Numbered from the stretch's first letter, positions 27,227 to 36,680 are shown. The stretch: DNA of 64,000 nt from Flavobacterium piscinae (GCF_004122145.1 NZ_SBKQ01000008.1:120361-184360); one strand, 5' to 3'. Notes: a model not told the origin generated them from the sequence alone. Numbers and translations are program-made.

Positions 27227-27706
27227 ATGAAGAATTTTTATGTCGCATTTCTCCTTGTCTTAAGTTGCAGTCTCTATGCTCAAAAACAAATGCCAAATGT
27301 TGTTTTGAAATCTAACGATAACAAATCATATAATGTTAAAAATGACTTTAATGAAAAAGATAAATTATATGTATTTACCTTTTGGGCCACTTGGTGTGCT
27401 CCTTGCCTGAATGAACTAGATGCTATTAAAGAAAATTATTCTGAATGGACCAAAGAGCTGAATATGGAAGTTGTAGCAGTTTCAATTGATGATACGCGTA
27501 CTCAAAAACGTGTAAAACCTTTATTAAATGGTAAAAATTGGCCTTATACAGTTCTATTGGATACCAATCAAGATTTAAAAAGAGCTTTAGCTATTGCAAA
27601 TGTTCCCTACACCGTTGTTGTAAAAAATCAAAAGATTGTATATGTTCACAATGGTTACAGTCAAGGTGCCGAAAAAGAGTTGTTTAACAAATTGAAACAA
27701 CTTTAG
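27227..27706 (+). CDS. TlpA/ResA-family thiol-disulfide oxidoreductase
   Basis: A 159-residue protein. Signal peptide MKNFYVAFLLVLSCSLYAQ precedes a thioredoxin-like domain with active site FWATWCAPCLNEL near residue 60 and NVPYTVVV containing the cis-Pro. The length is that of a minimal TlpA. It starts 2 bp upstream of the DUF6029 gene and is divergent from the Omp28 genes, which also carry CxxC motifs. It probably keeps exported cysteines reduced. Confidence 0.85.
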   Translation: MKNFYVAFLLVLSCSLYAQKQMPNVVLKSNDNKSYNVKNDFNEKDKLYVFTFWATWCAPCLNELDAIKENYSEWTKELNMEVVAVSIDDTRTQKRVKPLLNGKNWPYTVLLDTNQDLKRALAIANVPYTVVVKNQKIVYVHNGYSQGAEKELFNKLKQL

Positions 27707-27708
27707 TA

Positions 27709-29418
27709 ATGCAATTAAATAAAATTCTATTATTCGTTTTCTTAGGCAGTTTCTCTTGTTTGTTTTCACAAGTTGATTCTACCGAGGTTAAAAAAGATTA
27801 TGGCAGAATTTTTGGAGGATTCGAATCCAATTCGCAATGGTATTTGAATGACAAAGGGCGTGGAATTATTCAGCCCGAAGATCCAATCCGTTCCAATAGT
27901 TATTTGTTTTTAAATTATCAAATTAAAGGATGGACAGCCGGCGTTCAAGTGGAAGCATATGAAAAAAATGCATTATTAAATTACAATCCGGAGTTTGAAG
28001 GAACGAATGTTGCTACCTATTTCATTAATTACAAATCAAACAAATTTGATATTACAGCCGGTTATTTCTATGAGCAATTTGGAAGCGGTATGTTACTTCG
28101 TGCATGGGAAGACAGAGCGTTAGGAATAAATACCGCTTTACGAGGAGGTAGAATTATTTACCGTCCTTCGGATAATATTCGACTTACTGCTTTATACGGT
28201 CAACAACGAAGCGGTTTTAATGTTTCAGATGGAAAAATTTATGGTTTTGATTCCGATTTTCAACTCACACAATTATTAAAATTGGAAAAATCTGATTTAT
28301 CCTTTGGTTTGAGTTATGTGGGACGCGATGAAGCAATTGATTTAGCAATAGAAAATCCTCAATTTGATGAAATTACACATGGAATTTCCGGAAGAGTAAA
28401 TTATAGTTATAGTTCTTTTTATTCCAATTTTGAATACAATTACAAATCCAAAGATGCCGTTTTAAATAGAATCAGTAATACCCTTGATGAAAATTTGATT
28501 AAAGACGGAAATGCAGTTAGTCTGAATTTAGGATATTCCAAACAGGGTTTAGGAATTGATGCGACCTTACGTAGAACTGAAAATATGACTTTTTTGTCTG
28601 AAAGAGTACCCACTGTTTCTGGCGATAATACAAGTTTAAATTTTAATGATAAAGTATTGAATTTTACACCTGCTTTGACAAAACAACACCATTCTAATTT
28701 GGCTAATATTTATGTTTATCAAGCTCAAGCAGGTTTTGATTTTAAAGATCCTCGCATTTTAAAAGTTGGTGAGACCGGTGGTCAAATTGATTTATTTTAT
28801 GAGTTTGCCAAAGACACTAAATTAGGTGGAAAATACGGAACTAAAATCGCTGTAAACATGGCTTCTTGGTATAATCTACCGGGTCAATACCGATTAACAC
28901 CTGCTGAATATAAAACGGATTTTTTTGGGGTAGGAACCAAATATTATTCAGATTACAATTTAGAAGTAAAAAAACAATTATCTGAAAAATGGCATACCGG
29001 ATTTTATTACATCAATCAATATTACAATAAACCTTGGGTAGAAGACGGTAGTTCTGATGTCAATACTAACATTGTTACAGCAGAAGCGGTATATAATTTT
29101 ACCTCTAATAAATCCATTCGTGTAGAAGCTGAACACATGTGGGCCGATGCCGATTTTAAAAATTGGGCCGGTGGAATAGTTGAATTAAACTTGAACGATA
29201 AATATTCGTTCTATGTCTGGGATATTATTAATTACGGAAACGATGATTCTTCCAAACAAAAACACTACTATAACTTTGGTGGAGCGTATCGAATTAATTC
29301 AACGCGTATTGCAATGAATTATGGTCGTCAACGCGGTGGTTTGGTTTGTGTGGGAGGAGTTTGTCGTTTTGTTCCGGAAAGTACAGGTTTTACTCTTTCG
29401 ATTAATACCGCTTTCTAA
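27709..29418 (+). CDS. DUF6029-like outer membrane beta-barrel protein
   Basis: A 569-residue protein with signal peptide ending near SCLFSQ. The rest alternates short aromatic-ended strands (SYLFLNYQIKGWTAGVQVEAY, FDITAGYFYEQFGSGMLLRA, LRGGRIIYRPSDNIRLTALYG) and ends in F (FTLSINTAF), typical of an outer-membrane barrel. It matches the bacteroidete family annotated DUF6029, usually found behind a TlpA gene, as here. Substrate unknown. Confidence 0.8.
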   Translation: MQLNKILLFVFLGSFSCLFSQVDSTEVKKDYGRIFGGFESNSQWYLNDKGRGIIQPEDPIRSNSYLFLNYQIKGWTAGVQVEAYEKNALLNYNPEFEGTNVATYFINYKSNKFDITAGYFYEQFGSGMLLRAWEDRALGINTALRGGRIIYRPSDNIRLTALYGQQRSGFNVSDGKIYGFDSDFQLTQLLKLEKSDLSFGLSYVGRDEAIDLAIENPQFDEITHGISGRVNYSYSSFYSNFEYNYKSKDAVLNRISNTLDENLIKDGNAVSLNLGYSKQGLGIDATLRRTENMTFLSERVPTVSGDNTSLNFNDKVLNFTPALTKQHHSNLANIYVYQAQAGFDFKDPRILKVGETGGQIDLFYEFAKDTKLGGKYGTKIAVNMASWYNLPGQYRLTPAEYKTDFFGVGTKYYSDYNLEVKKQLSEKWHTGFYYINQYYNKPWVEDGSSDVNTNIVTAEAVYNFTSNKSIRVEAEHMWADADFKNWAGGIVELNLNDKYSFYVWDIINYGNDDSSKQKHYYNFGGAYRINSTRIAMNYGRQRGGLVCVGGVCRFVPESTGFTLSINTAF

Positions 29419-29441
29419 TACATTTATCTAAAAAAAAACAT

Positions 29442-29472
29442 AAGCCTTTTCATTTTTGAAGAGGCTTTTTTA
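29442..29472. terminator. Terminator between convergent genes
   Basis: Stem AAGCCTTTTC / GAAGAGGCTT (one G-U pair) with a 6-nt loop, followed by a T run; it serves the DUF6029 gene and lies against the convergent transferase gene. Confidence 0.75.
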
Positions 29473-30240
29473 TTGAATAAGTTTTTTTCTAATACCGATT
29501 AAAACAAATAGTAAGATCGAGTAAGTAATAAAAAAAGGAACTATCCATTCAATCCAACCCAACGGGAGCATAATAGCGATAATTAACAATTGAAAACCCA
29601 ATCCATAAGCAGAAAGTAAGGTCATAAACCAATTTGGAAAGGTTTTTACTTTATATGCCTCAGAATCTAAAAAGTAAATAATTTTGTCAAAAGTTCCATA
29701 AACAATAGTATAAATTTTGAAAAGAATATTTACCAATTGCTGACTTTCTCCGGGTAAAGCTTTGGGGGTTTTGTATTCAAAAATCTTACTGGTAGAATCG
29801 CCTCCCACAGATTTTGTTCGCAAGATTACATAGTAATAATTGTATAATGTTCCTTGTAATTGTATGGCAAAAAAGGCTATAATCGTAAACCAAAACGAGG
29901 TGGTAGAAACATAACAAATTACCATTAGAAAACCGAAATTCAAGAAAATATCGAAAATACTGTCTAAGTATCTGCCGGAGTAGGAAGGTGTTTTTTTCAA
30001 TCGAGCCAATTCACCATCGGCCGCATCAATAATGGATTTAAGAATGATGAAAAAAGCAGCCCAAACATAATATTGATTGAGGATGCAATACATCGCAATC
30101 AATCCACTAATACCAAAAAGTAGTGTCACGTGGATGGGTGTAAAGCGAGTATTTTTTAATTGTAAAGCAAAAATTCTTCCGAACCTTCTACCATAATCGG
30201 ATAAATCTAAAAATTTATCCTGAGCGGCGAGTTTAGACAT
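29470..30240 (-). CDS. CDP-alcohol phosphatidyltransferase family protein
   Basis: A 256-residue integral membrane enzyme with about six hydrophobic segments. The family signature D-x2-DG-x2-AR-x8-G-x3-D-x3-D is present as DAADGELARLKKTPSYSGRY followed by LDSIFD. Such enzymes transfer a phosphoalcohol from a CDP-activated donor to make phospholipids or related products. The exact acceptor cannot be read from sequence. It is 42 bp downstream of ctaA on the same strand. Confidence 0.88.
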   Translation of the reverse strand: MSKLAAQDKFLDLSDYGRRFGRIFALQLKNTRFTPIHVTLLFGISGLIAMYCILNQYYVWAAFFIILKSIIDAADGELARLKKTPSYSGRYLDSIFDIFLNFGFLMVICYVSTTSFWFTIIAFFAIQLQGTLYNYYYVILRTKSVGGDSTSKIFEYKTPKALPGESQQLVNILFKIYTIVYGTFDKIIYFLDSEAYKVKTFPNWFMTLLSAYGLGFQLLIIAIMLPLGWIEWIVPFFITYSILLFVLIGIRKKLIQ

Positions 30241-30282
30241 GTAAGGTATTCTAACAAAAACTGCGACAATATAGTCTGATAT

Positions 30283-31302
30283 TTATTTACTAAAGCGATG
30301 CAAAGTAAATGTCATGGCACTCAGTAATAAAAAAGCCATCAACTGATGAGCTAATCCCAGCCAAAGCGGTACATGAAATAAAAGGGTAAAAATACCTAAA
30401 ATAAATTGAAAAAACACAAAAGCAACCAATGTTTTAACACCTTTTGATTGTAAAGTAGTTAAAGTATATTTTCTACTTTGAACGTAAAGTAATATCATCA
30501 AACCGACCACAACATAGGCTAATGTTCGATGTACAAATTGCACTCCGCTTTTTCCCTCGGTTAAATTTTTAACTAAAGTAGGTTGTTCCATCCAAACGGT
30601 TTCATGAATTAATTTTCCTTCGCTCATCAATGGCCAATGATTGTGTATTAAACCGGCGTTTAATCCGGCTACGAATCCGCCATAAATGATTTGTAGGATT
30701 AAAACGATCATCGCAATTCGAGCTAGTTTTCGCAATGGTAAAATAACTTCATTTTTATCGGGGTAAATTAAATCCAACGCAACCCACAACGTATAGGCAA
30801 AAGTGATAAAAGCAAAAGTTAAGTGTAAAGCCAAACGATAATGACTCACATCCGGATTGTCAATTAATCCGCTTTTCACCATGAACCAACCTAAAAAACC
30901 TTGAAATCCACCCATAAAAAGGAGAATAATACATTTTTTGATGGTTTCTGAATCTAATTTTTTCTTAATCAGAAAATAGACAAAAGGAATAATAAATACG
31001 ATACCAATAATTCTTCCGATGAAGCGGTGGAACCATTCCCAGAAATAAATAAATTTATAATCATCCAACGTGAAATCGTTATGAATATTGATTTTTTGGT
31101 ACTCCGGAAATTTCTTGTATTCTTCAAATGCTTCATTCCACGCTTGGTCCGATGTGTGAGGAAATGTATCGGTCACCAAATGCCAATCGGTCATCGAGAG
31201 TCCGGAATTGGTAAGGCGAGTTATGCCACCCACCATCACCATGATAAACAATAAAAGACAGCCGGAGAGCAACCAAATAATTACGGGTTTGTTTGATTTC
31301 AT
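30283..31302 (-). CDS. ctaA: Heme A synthase (COX15/CtaA)
   Basis: A 339-residue membrane protein with about eight hydrophobic segments. Family markers include VGGITRLTNSGLSMTDWHLV near residue 25, FEEYKKFPEYQK, the haem-ligand segments FIYFWEWFHRFIGR and VQFVHRTLAYVVV, and GLNAGLIHNHWPLM. The enzyme converts heme O to heme A for aa3-type oxidases, so the organism probably has an aa3 oxidase besides the cbb3 enzyme encoded at 47693-51040. Confidence 0.93.
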   Translation of the reverse strand: MKSNKPVIIWLLSGCLLLFIMVMVGGITRLTNSGLSMTDWHLVTDTFPHTSDQAWNEAFEEYKKFPEYQKINIHNDFTLDDYKFIYFWEWFHRFIGRIIGIVFIIPFVYFLIKKKLDSETIKKCIILLFMGGFQGFLGWFMVKSGLIDNPDVSHYRLALHLTFAFITFAYTLWVALDLIYPDKNEVILPLRKLARIAMIVLILQIIYGGFVAGLNAGLIHNHWPLMSEGKLIHETVWMEQPTLVKNLTEGKSGVQFVHRTLAYVVVGLMILLYVQSRKYTLTTLQSKGVKTLVAFVFFQFILGIFTLLFHVPLWLGLAHQLMAFLLLSAMTFTLHRFSK

Positions 31303-31374
31303 GTTTTATAAACTTAATGCAAAATTACATCACTTTTGGTTATTGAGTTTTATAAACAAAAGTTAATCTTAACG

Positions 31375-32796
31375 TTAATTTTTAATTGATTGCAAGCCTA
31401 ATTTTTCTGCTTTTTTCAACATATAAGCATAAGCAGCTTCATAATCATTAGGAATTTCTCCTTCTAAAATCGCTTCCTTAATTGCTTCTTTTAATATTCC
31501 GATTTCACGAGAAGGCTTCAAATTGAAAATCGCCATAATTTCTTCACCTGAAATTGGGGGTTGGAAGTTTCGCACGTGATCGCGTTCTTCCACTTCCACA
31601 ATTTTTTGACGAACCACCTTAAAATTGTTGTGGTATTTTTTAAACTTAGTTGGGTTTTTTGTGGTGATATCCGCTTCACATAAAATCATTAAATCTTCAA
31701 TGTCTTCGCTGGCATCAAACAGTAAACGTCGCACCGCAGAATCGGTTACAATATCTTGTGAAAGCACAATTGGACGGGAACTTAACATCACCAATTTGGA
31801 AACATATTTTAATTTATGGTTTAATGGCATATGTAACCGCTCGAAGATTTTCTTAACCATTTTGCCACCTAAAAATTCATGACCATGGAATGTCCAACCT
31901 TGTTTTTTATTGAATTTTTTAGTGGGAGCTTTACCAATATCATGCAACAATGCCGCCCAACGCAACCAAACATCATCGGTATTTGGACAAATGTTATCTA
32001 CTACTTCTAAGGTGTGATAAAAGTTGTTCTTGTGAGTATGACCTTCTATTTCTTCCACTTGATTGAGAGCAGTCAATTCGGGTAGAATCAAATCCAACAA
32101 TCCGGTTTGATACAATAAAATAAAACCAATTGACGGTTTTTCTGTGGAAAGTATTTTGTTTAATTCCTCCACAATTCGTTCACCGGTTATAATTTTGATT
32201 CGTTCACAATTTTTGGTTATGGATGCTAATGATTTTTCTTCAATCGTAAAATTCAATTGCGAAGCAAATCGAATCGCACGCATCATTCGCAAGGGATCAT
32301 CCGAAAAGGTGATGTCAGCATCTAAAGGAGTTCTGATTATTCCATTTTCTAAATCTTCCAAACCATTAAAAGGATCAATTAAATCGCCATAATTTTTTTC
32401 ATTCAATGAAAAAGCCAAGGCATTGATGGTAAAATCGCGTCGGTTTTGATCGTCTTCCAACGTCCCGTTTTCCACTACCGGATTACGACTTTCAAAATGA
32501 TAACTTTCTTTTCGGGCTCCTACAAATTCGATATCAATTTCTTGAAAACGCAGCATAGCTGTACCATACGTTTTAAAAACCTGAACTTTTGGATTGTTGG
32601 GGAGAAGTTCAGAAACTTTAAGGGCTAGTTCTATTCCGCTTCCAACAGCAACAATGTCGATGTCTTTTTTAAAATCGCGTTCTAACAAATAATCACGCAC
32701 AAAACCACCAATGACGTAGCATTCAACACCAAGCTCTTGTGCAGCTTGTGAGATGATTTTGAAGATGGGGTTATGTAGGGCTTGTGTGTAATTCAT
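31375..32796 (-). CDS. cca: CCA-adding tRNA nucleotidyltransferase with HD domain
   Basis: A 473-residue protein. The class II nucleotidyltransferase head has the motif [20 protein letters not shown] (residues ~27-47) and the [11 protein letters not shown] motif near residue 115. The RNA-binding region is [20 protein letters not shown]. An HD hydrolase domain ([38 protein letters not shown]) spans residues ~255-330. It completes or repairs the 3' CCA of tRNAs. A GxxExxY cassette begins 3 bp upstream of its ATG. Confidence 0.93.
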   Translation of the reverse strand: MNYTQALHNPIFKIISQAAQELGVECYVIGGFVRDYLLERDFKKDIDIVAVGSGIELALKVSELLPNNPKVQVFKTYGTAMLRFQEIDIEFVGARKESYHFESRNPVVENGTLEDDQNRRDFTINALAFSLNEKNYGDLIDPFNGLEDLENGIIRTPLDADITFSDDPLRMMRAIRFASQLNFTIEEKSLASITKNCERIKIITGERIVEELNKILSTEKPSIGFILLYQTGLLDLILPELTALNQVEEIEGHTHKNNFYHTLEVVDNICPNTDDVWLRWAALLHDIGKAPTKKFNKKQGWTFHGHEFLGGKMVKKIFERLHMPLNHKLKYVSKLVMLSSRPIVLSQDIVTDSAVRRLLFDASEDIEDLMILCEADITTKNPTKFKKYHNNFKVVRQKIVEVEERDHVRNFQPPISGEEIMAIFNLKPSREIGILKEAIKEAILEGEIPNDYEAAYAYMLKKAEKLGLQSIKN

Positions 32797-32798
32797 TT

Positions 32799-33261
32799 TT
32801 TTTTAGCCGCTGATTCGCTGATTTTATTTTGAAATTATTATTCTTTTGTATTCAACTGATGTTTGGTTAAAGTTTACTAATAAGGCTAGTTTATTGTTAG
32901 AAACTTTTAAATAGTTTAGACATTGTGCATAGTGATTGTTAACAAACGAATCGGTAGATTTAATTTCTAAAATTATTTTATCAAACACCACAAAATCAGC
33001 ATAAAATTTGTGTTTTAGTACTGTATCTTTATAATGTACTTTATATTCTTTTTCGCGTTCAAAAGGAATTTTATTTTTATTAAATTCATATTCCAAAGCA
33101 TCTTTATAAACTATTTCAGAAAAACCTTTTCCTAGATTTTTATGAACTTCATATAAAATTCCTATTATTTTATAACTTTCATTTTCATACAGATATTCAG
33201 GCATATATTAATTATTTTGGTTTATAAAAATAAAAAAATCAGCGAATCAGCGGCTAAAAAA
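32799..33261. mobile_element. Candidate repeat-bounded cassette carrying a GxxExxY gene
   Basis: A perfect 27-bp inverted repeat, 32799-32825 and 33235-33261, brackets one ORF. Its core AGCCGCTGATTCGCTGATTT contains GCTGAT twice at 8-bp period, as in the octamer arrays of the cassette at 13561. The left copy includes the stop codon of the enclosed gene. The right copy lies 30 bp before its ATG. No transposase or target duplication is visible. Confidence 0.55.
32824..33204 (-). CDS. GxxExxY family protein
   Basis: A 126-residue protein with the family-defining motif in HKNLGKGFSEIVYKDALEYE (G-F-S-E-I-V-Y). It then shows a PD-(D/E)XK-nuclease-like arrangement: HKFYADFVVFDKIILEIKS, i.e. D followed by E-I-K. 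The family is common and multicopy in Bacteroidetes and its function is not established; a restriction-endonuclease-like fold is plausible. It is the sole gene inside a perfect inverted repeat and on the same strand as cca and the threonylcarbamoyl-AMP synthase gene. Confidence 0.92.
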   Translation of the reverse strand: MPEYLYENESYKIIGILYEVHKNLGKGFSEIVYKDALEYEFNKNKIPFEREKEYKVHYKDTVLKHKFYADFVVFDKIILEIKSTDSFVNNHYAQCLNYLKVSNNKLALLVNFNQTSVEYKRIIISK

Positions 33262-33285
33262 TATTATTATTTGTGGCGTATAACT

Positions 33286-33867
33286 TTATTTCCTAATAAT
33301 TTGAACCTGACTATCCAATGTTAATTTAATTATCGTGGAGGGCTTGTCGCACATTTTTTCGCGGTGCAAATTTACAACATAGTCTACACCTTTAATAATT
33401 TCAGGACTAATTTCTTTAAATGATTTTGGAGTAGGTTCACCGGAAACGTTTGCCGAAGTAGATACCAGCGGTCTTTTCATACGTTCCATTAATTTAAAAC
33501 AAAAGGGTTCTTTTACGATTCGAACAGCCAAGGATTGATCTTCTGCAATGATATTTGAAGCCACATTTCGTGGTTTATCTAAAATTAAAGTCGTTGGTTT
33601 CTCTGCTAAATCGAGAATTTGCCAAGCTACTTCGGGAATATCCTTGAAAACAGTGTACATCATTTTTTCGCCATTCATCAACACAATCATGCTTTTGGAT
33701 TCTTCTCTTTTTTTGAGGGCATAAATTTTTTTCACAGCTTCCGGATTGGTAGCATCGCAGCCAATTCCCCAAACGGTATCGGTCGGGTAGAGGATGATGC
33801 CTCCGTTTTGGATGATTTGAAAGGCGTGGTGGATTTCGTGGTTTTGAATATCTATAGAATTTAACAT
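33286..33867 (-). CDS. L-threonylcarbamoyladenylate synthase (Sua5/YciO/YrdC)
   Basis: A 193-residue protein matching the YrdC domain end to end: GGIILYPTDTVWGIGCDATN, KKREESKSMIVLM, PRNVASNIIAEDQSLAVRIV, LVSTSANVSGEPTPKSF. It makes threonylcarbamoyl-AMP for the t6A37 modification of tRNA. It lacks the extra Sua5 domain, so it is a YrdC-type enzyme. Upstream neighbours are glycosyltransferases; downstream is the repeat cassette and then cca. Confidence 0.92.
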   Translation of the reverse strand: MLNSIDIQNHEIHHAFQIIQNGGIILYPTDTVWGIGCDATNPEAVKKIYALKKREESKSMIVLMNGEKMMYTVFKDIPEVAWQILDLAEKPTTLILDKPRNVASNIIAEDQSLAVRIVKEPFCFKLMERMKRPLVSTSANVSGEPTPKSFKEISPEIIKGVDYVVNLHREKMCDKPSTIIKLTLDSQVQIIRK

Positions 33868-33880
33868 GTCGCTTTGAAAA

Positions 33881-34984
33881 TTATTGTTTTAAAATAGCTT
33901 CTTTATAGACTTCTATAGTTTGTTCAGCCATAATATTTGAATCAAATTTGTTTATGATCATTTCAAATCCATTTTCTGTTATTTTTTTTTGCAAAGATGA
34001 GTCATTTATTAATTCGATTAAGTTATTTGCAAGACTTTCAAAGTCATTAGTATTAGATAATAAACCGTTATGCTTATGAATAATAACTTCAGGTATACCA
34101 CCTACATTGGTTGTTATAACTGGAATTTTGTAATATAATGATTCTAAAATAGTTAAAGGCATGCCCTCACTTTCTGAAGTCATCATAAAATAGTCAAATT
34201 GTGGAAGAAATTTATGGCCATTTTGAATAAAACCTTTGAGTTCTATATAATTGGTTAGGTTTTTTTCAAGAATCATATTATTTAATTCTTCTGTCAAATC
34301 TGTAAATCTACCAATTTGAATGAAGTAAATGTTTTTAATATTTTTAACATTCACCAAAAAATCAACTGTCAAAATTAAGTTTTTTAATCCTTTTGCTCTA
34401 ACATGATTAGCTATATTTCCAACAACTATTTTATCTTTAATTAATTTAAAATCAATATCAATTTCTTTATTTTTTTTTAGTTCACTAATGTTTATTCCAT
34501 CTCTTATTACGATTAATTTATGATGATTTCTTTTGAATAAAATTTTTTCAAACCTTTTTTTTATAGCTTCAGTTACACAAGTTGTTTTATAAATACCACT
34601 GTAATTGTATTTAATTTTGCTAAATAAACTCGAACTTCTACTCATATCCTTTTTCGAAAATATTGCTTTACATTTTAAGTTAAATAATATGTTCGATAAC
34701 ATAAACGATAAAATAAACTTTCCGTTATGAATGTGAATTAAATCAATGTTTTCTTCCTTAACAATTTTTTTTATTTTTTTTATAACCTCTAATGAATATA
34801 TTTTTTTTGGAGGAAGAGTAATAAAGTCAGCTTTTGTAACATCTTTGTAATTATACAATTCAGAAGTATCAAAACAAAAAATATAATTTTTTATATTTCT
34901 TTTGTCTGTAGCTTCTACTAAATGTATTAATTGTTGTTCACTTCCCCCAAATTTAATGTTACTAGAAAGATGTAGTATTTTCAT
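33881..34984 (-). CDS. Glycosyltransferase family 4
   Basis: A 367-residue GT-B enzyme. The N-terminus MKILHLSSNIKFGGSEQQLI has the GG loop, followed by DLIHIHNGKFILSF. The C-terminal donor site has the E-x7-E signature in SESEGMPLTILESLYYKIPV, followed by TTNVGGIPEVI. It probably builds a surface glycan. Base composition is lower in GC than in flanking housekeeping genes. Confidence 0.88.
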   Translation of the reverse strand: MKILHLSSNIKFGGSEQQLIHLVEATDKRNIKNYIFCFDTSELYNYKDVTKADFITLPPKKIYSLEVIKKIKKIVKEENIDLIHIHNGKFILSFMLSNILFNLKCKAIFSKKDMSRSSSLFSKIKYNYSGIYKTTCVTEAIKKRFEKILFKRNHHKLIVIRDGINISELKKNKEIDIDFKLIKDKIVVGNIANHVRAKGLKNLILTVDFLVNVKNIKNIYFIQIGRFTDLTEELNNMILEKNLTNYIELKGFIQNGHKFLPQFDYFMMTSESEGMPLTILESLYYKIPVITTNVGGIPEVIIHKHNGLLSNTNDFESLANNLIELINDSSLQKKITENGFEMIINKFDSNIMAEQTIEVYKEAILKQ

Positions 34985-34990
34985 TACTTT

Positions 34991-35842
34991 TTATTTAGCT
35001 TTATAAATCCCTAATGTTTTCTTAATTTGTTTACTAAGTAAAACTTGTTTAACATATAAATAGTTTTTTAAACTTAAAAACCACCATTTAGAAAATGATA
35101 ATTGTTTACTCTCAATTGTTTTTGAAACTTTTTCAGAAATAATAAAGTCATTTTTCAGACTATTCCATTTGATATTTCCATAACCATCAAATTCATTGAC
35201 TTTATTTTTTCCATGAATGATGGATAACCATAACCGTTTTTCTGATAAATGAATTAATCGGGGCTCTTTTTTCCACATGTTGTGAACATAATGCCATACG
35301 GTTTTAGGATTTTCATTTTTTTCAATCAAACTAATAAACGGATTAAAAATATGTTCTTTTTTTCCTAATATAAATTGTGGTTCTACTTGTAAAGTGTAAC
35401 CGTTGATATTATCTATTGCCAAAAAATCTTGATAATTAAATTGTCTTTGTATTTCATCAATAAAATCCTTGTGAATACAATCATCATTGTCAATTCTCGA
35501 AGTTATCAAATATTTTGTTGAAATATTTTTTTTCACATAGTTAAGGATGCTTTCATTGAAAACAGGCATTCCATCAATAAAGAATGTGTTTATGTTAGTG
35601 TAGTTCTCAATAATTTCTTCAATTTTTTTTCTATGAATGGCTTTTGTTGAGACATCAAAATAAATTATCCATTCAAAGTTTTGATTGGTTTGATTTATTA
35701 CAGAAGGTAAGCAATAGTCTGAAAATAATGCTAAACGTTCATTCATCCAATTATCATCTAAAATTGATTCATTGTTTTTTGTTAACTGTTTCCACTCAGG
35801 ATTTCTAAGATTAAATCTAGTAATTAAAAGATGTTTGAACAT
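34991..35842 (-). CDS. Glycosyltransferase, putative rhamnosyltransferase family
   Basis: A 283-residue protein resembling the putative rhamnosyl transferase family (PF11316): HLLITRFNLRNPEWKQLTKN at the N-terminus, DYCLPSVINQTNQNFEWIIY, and the acidic SRIDNDDCIHKDFI, a DxD-like metal site. The sugar is not certain. It lies 6 bp upstream of the family 4 gene and is divergent from the InaA-type kinase gene. Confidence 0.78.
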   Translation of the reverse strand: MFKHLLITRFNLRNPEWKQLTKNNESILDDNWMNERLALFSDYCLPSVINQTNQNFEWIIYFDVSTKAIHRKKIEEIIENYTNINTFFIDGMPVFNESILNYVKKNISTKYLITSRIDNDDCIHKDFIDEIQRQFNYQDFLAIDNINGYTLQVEPQFILGKKEHIFNPFISLIEKNENPKTVWHYVHNMWKKEPRLIHLSEKRLWLSIIHGKNKVNEFDGYGNIKWNSLKNDFIISEKVSKTIESKQLSFSKWWFLSLKNYLYVKQVLLSKQIKKTLGIYKAK

Positions 35843-35885
35843 GTTTTATTTTTTTGTAAAAATAAACCAAATAAATAAAAAAACT

Positions 35886-35893
35886 TACTTTTG
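35886..35893 (+). promoter_or_regulatory. -7 element TACTTTTG
   Basis: Matches TAnnTTTG and lies 22 bp upstream of the InaA-type kinase start, supporting the start at 35916 rather than an upstream in-frame ATG. Confidence 0.5.
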
Positions 35894-35915
35894 TAACATA
35901 TTAGAAGAAATTATA

Positions 35916-36680
35916 ATGAAGAAGGTTTTTCGCTCAAATTTTAACTATTTAGAAAATCAGTTTGATGATATTTTAAATAAATTTAAAAAAGAAGGCAACT
36001 TGATTGGTTCTGAAAAGCGAAACATAATCAAATTCTTTGATTTAAATGGAGGTACAAAAGTAAATGTAAAGTCATTTAAAAAACCAAATTTCATTAATGC
36101 TTTAATTTATGGATATATAAGAAAGTCAAAAGCTAGACGTTCTTTTGAATATGCCACAATTCTCCAAGAAAAAGGAATTGGTACACCCCAACCGTTTGCT
36201 TATTTTGAGAATATCTCGCTATTTGGATTGAGAGAAAGTTACTATTTTAGTGAGCAACAAGAGGTAAATTGTGAATTGAGAAAAGTTATTTTTGATATTA
36301 ATTATCCCGAGAGAGAAATAATTTTTAAACAGTTAGCTCAGTTTTTTTACAAAATCCACAATTTTGGAATAGAGTTTATTGATAATACTGCCGGAAATAC
36401 ACTTGTGAAAAAAGTGAAAGACGAAGAGTATTACTTTTATTTGGTTGACTTGAACAGAATGGCTTTTCATGATAATCTAACCATTCAAAAAAGAGCTTCT
36501 AATTTAGCAAAACTAACAAATGATAATATTGTAAATGAACTAATTAGTGATGAGTACTCTAGATTAATGAAAGTTCAAAAAAATATTTTCTCAAAACTTT
36601 TACAGAGTGAATCAGACCGCTTCTTGAATAAATTTAACCGAAGAAAAAATTTAAAAAAGAAACTCTTTTTTTGGAAATAA
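35916..36680 (+). CDS. Lipopolysaccharide kinase, InaA/WaaP-like
   Basis: The start at MKKVFRSNFNYLENQFDD (254 residues) was chosen because the longer frame from 35772 overlaps the divergent gene and lies upstream of the -7 element. Kinase-like features are KVNVKSFKKPNFINALIYGY with a candidate ATP-site Lys, a helix SFEYATILQEKGIGTPQPFA, the catalytic-loop-like FIDNTAGNTLV, and FYLVDLNRMAF in place of DFG. Members phosphorylate Kdo or heptose in the lipopolysaccharide core. Neighbouring glycosyltransferases fit that role. Confidence 0.82.
   Translation: MKKVFRSNFNYLENQFDDILNKFKKEGNLIGSEKRNIIKFFDLNGGTKVNVKSFKKPNFINALIYGYIRKSKARRSFEYATILQEKGIGTPQPFAYFENISLFGLRESYYFSEQQEVNCELRKVIFDINYPEREIIFKQLAQFFYKIHNFGIEFIDNTAGNTLVKKVKDEEYYFYLVDLNRMAFHDNLTIQKRASNLAKLTNDNIVNELISDEYSRLMKVQKNIFSKLLQSESDRFLNKFNRRKNLKKKLFFWK

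Noticed and set aside
35772..35915. Longer start for the InaA-type kinase
   Set aside because: It overlaps the divergent glycosyltransferase gene and lies upstream of the -7 element at 35886; the ATG at 35916 fits family length.
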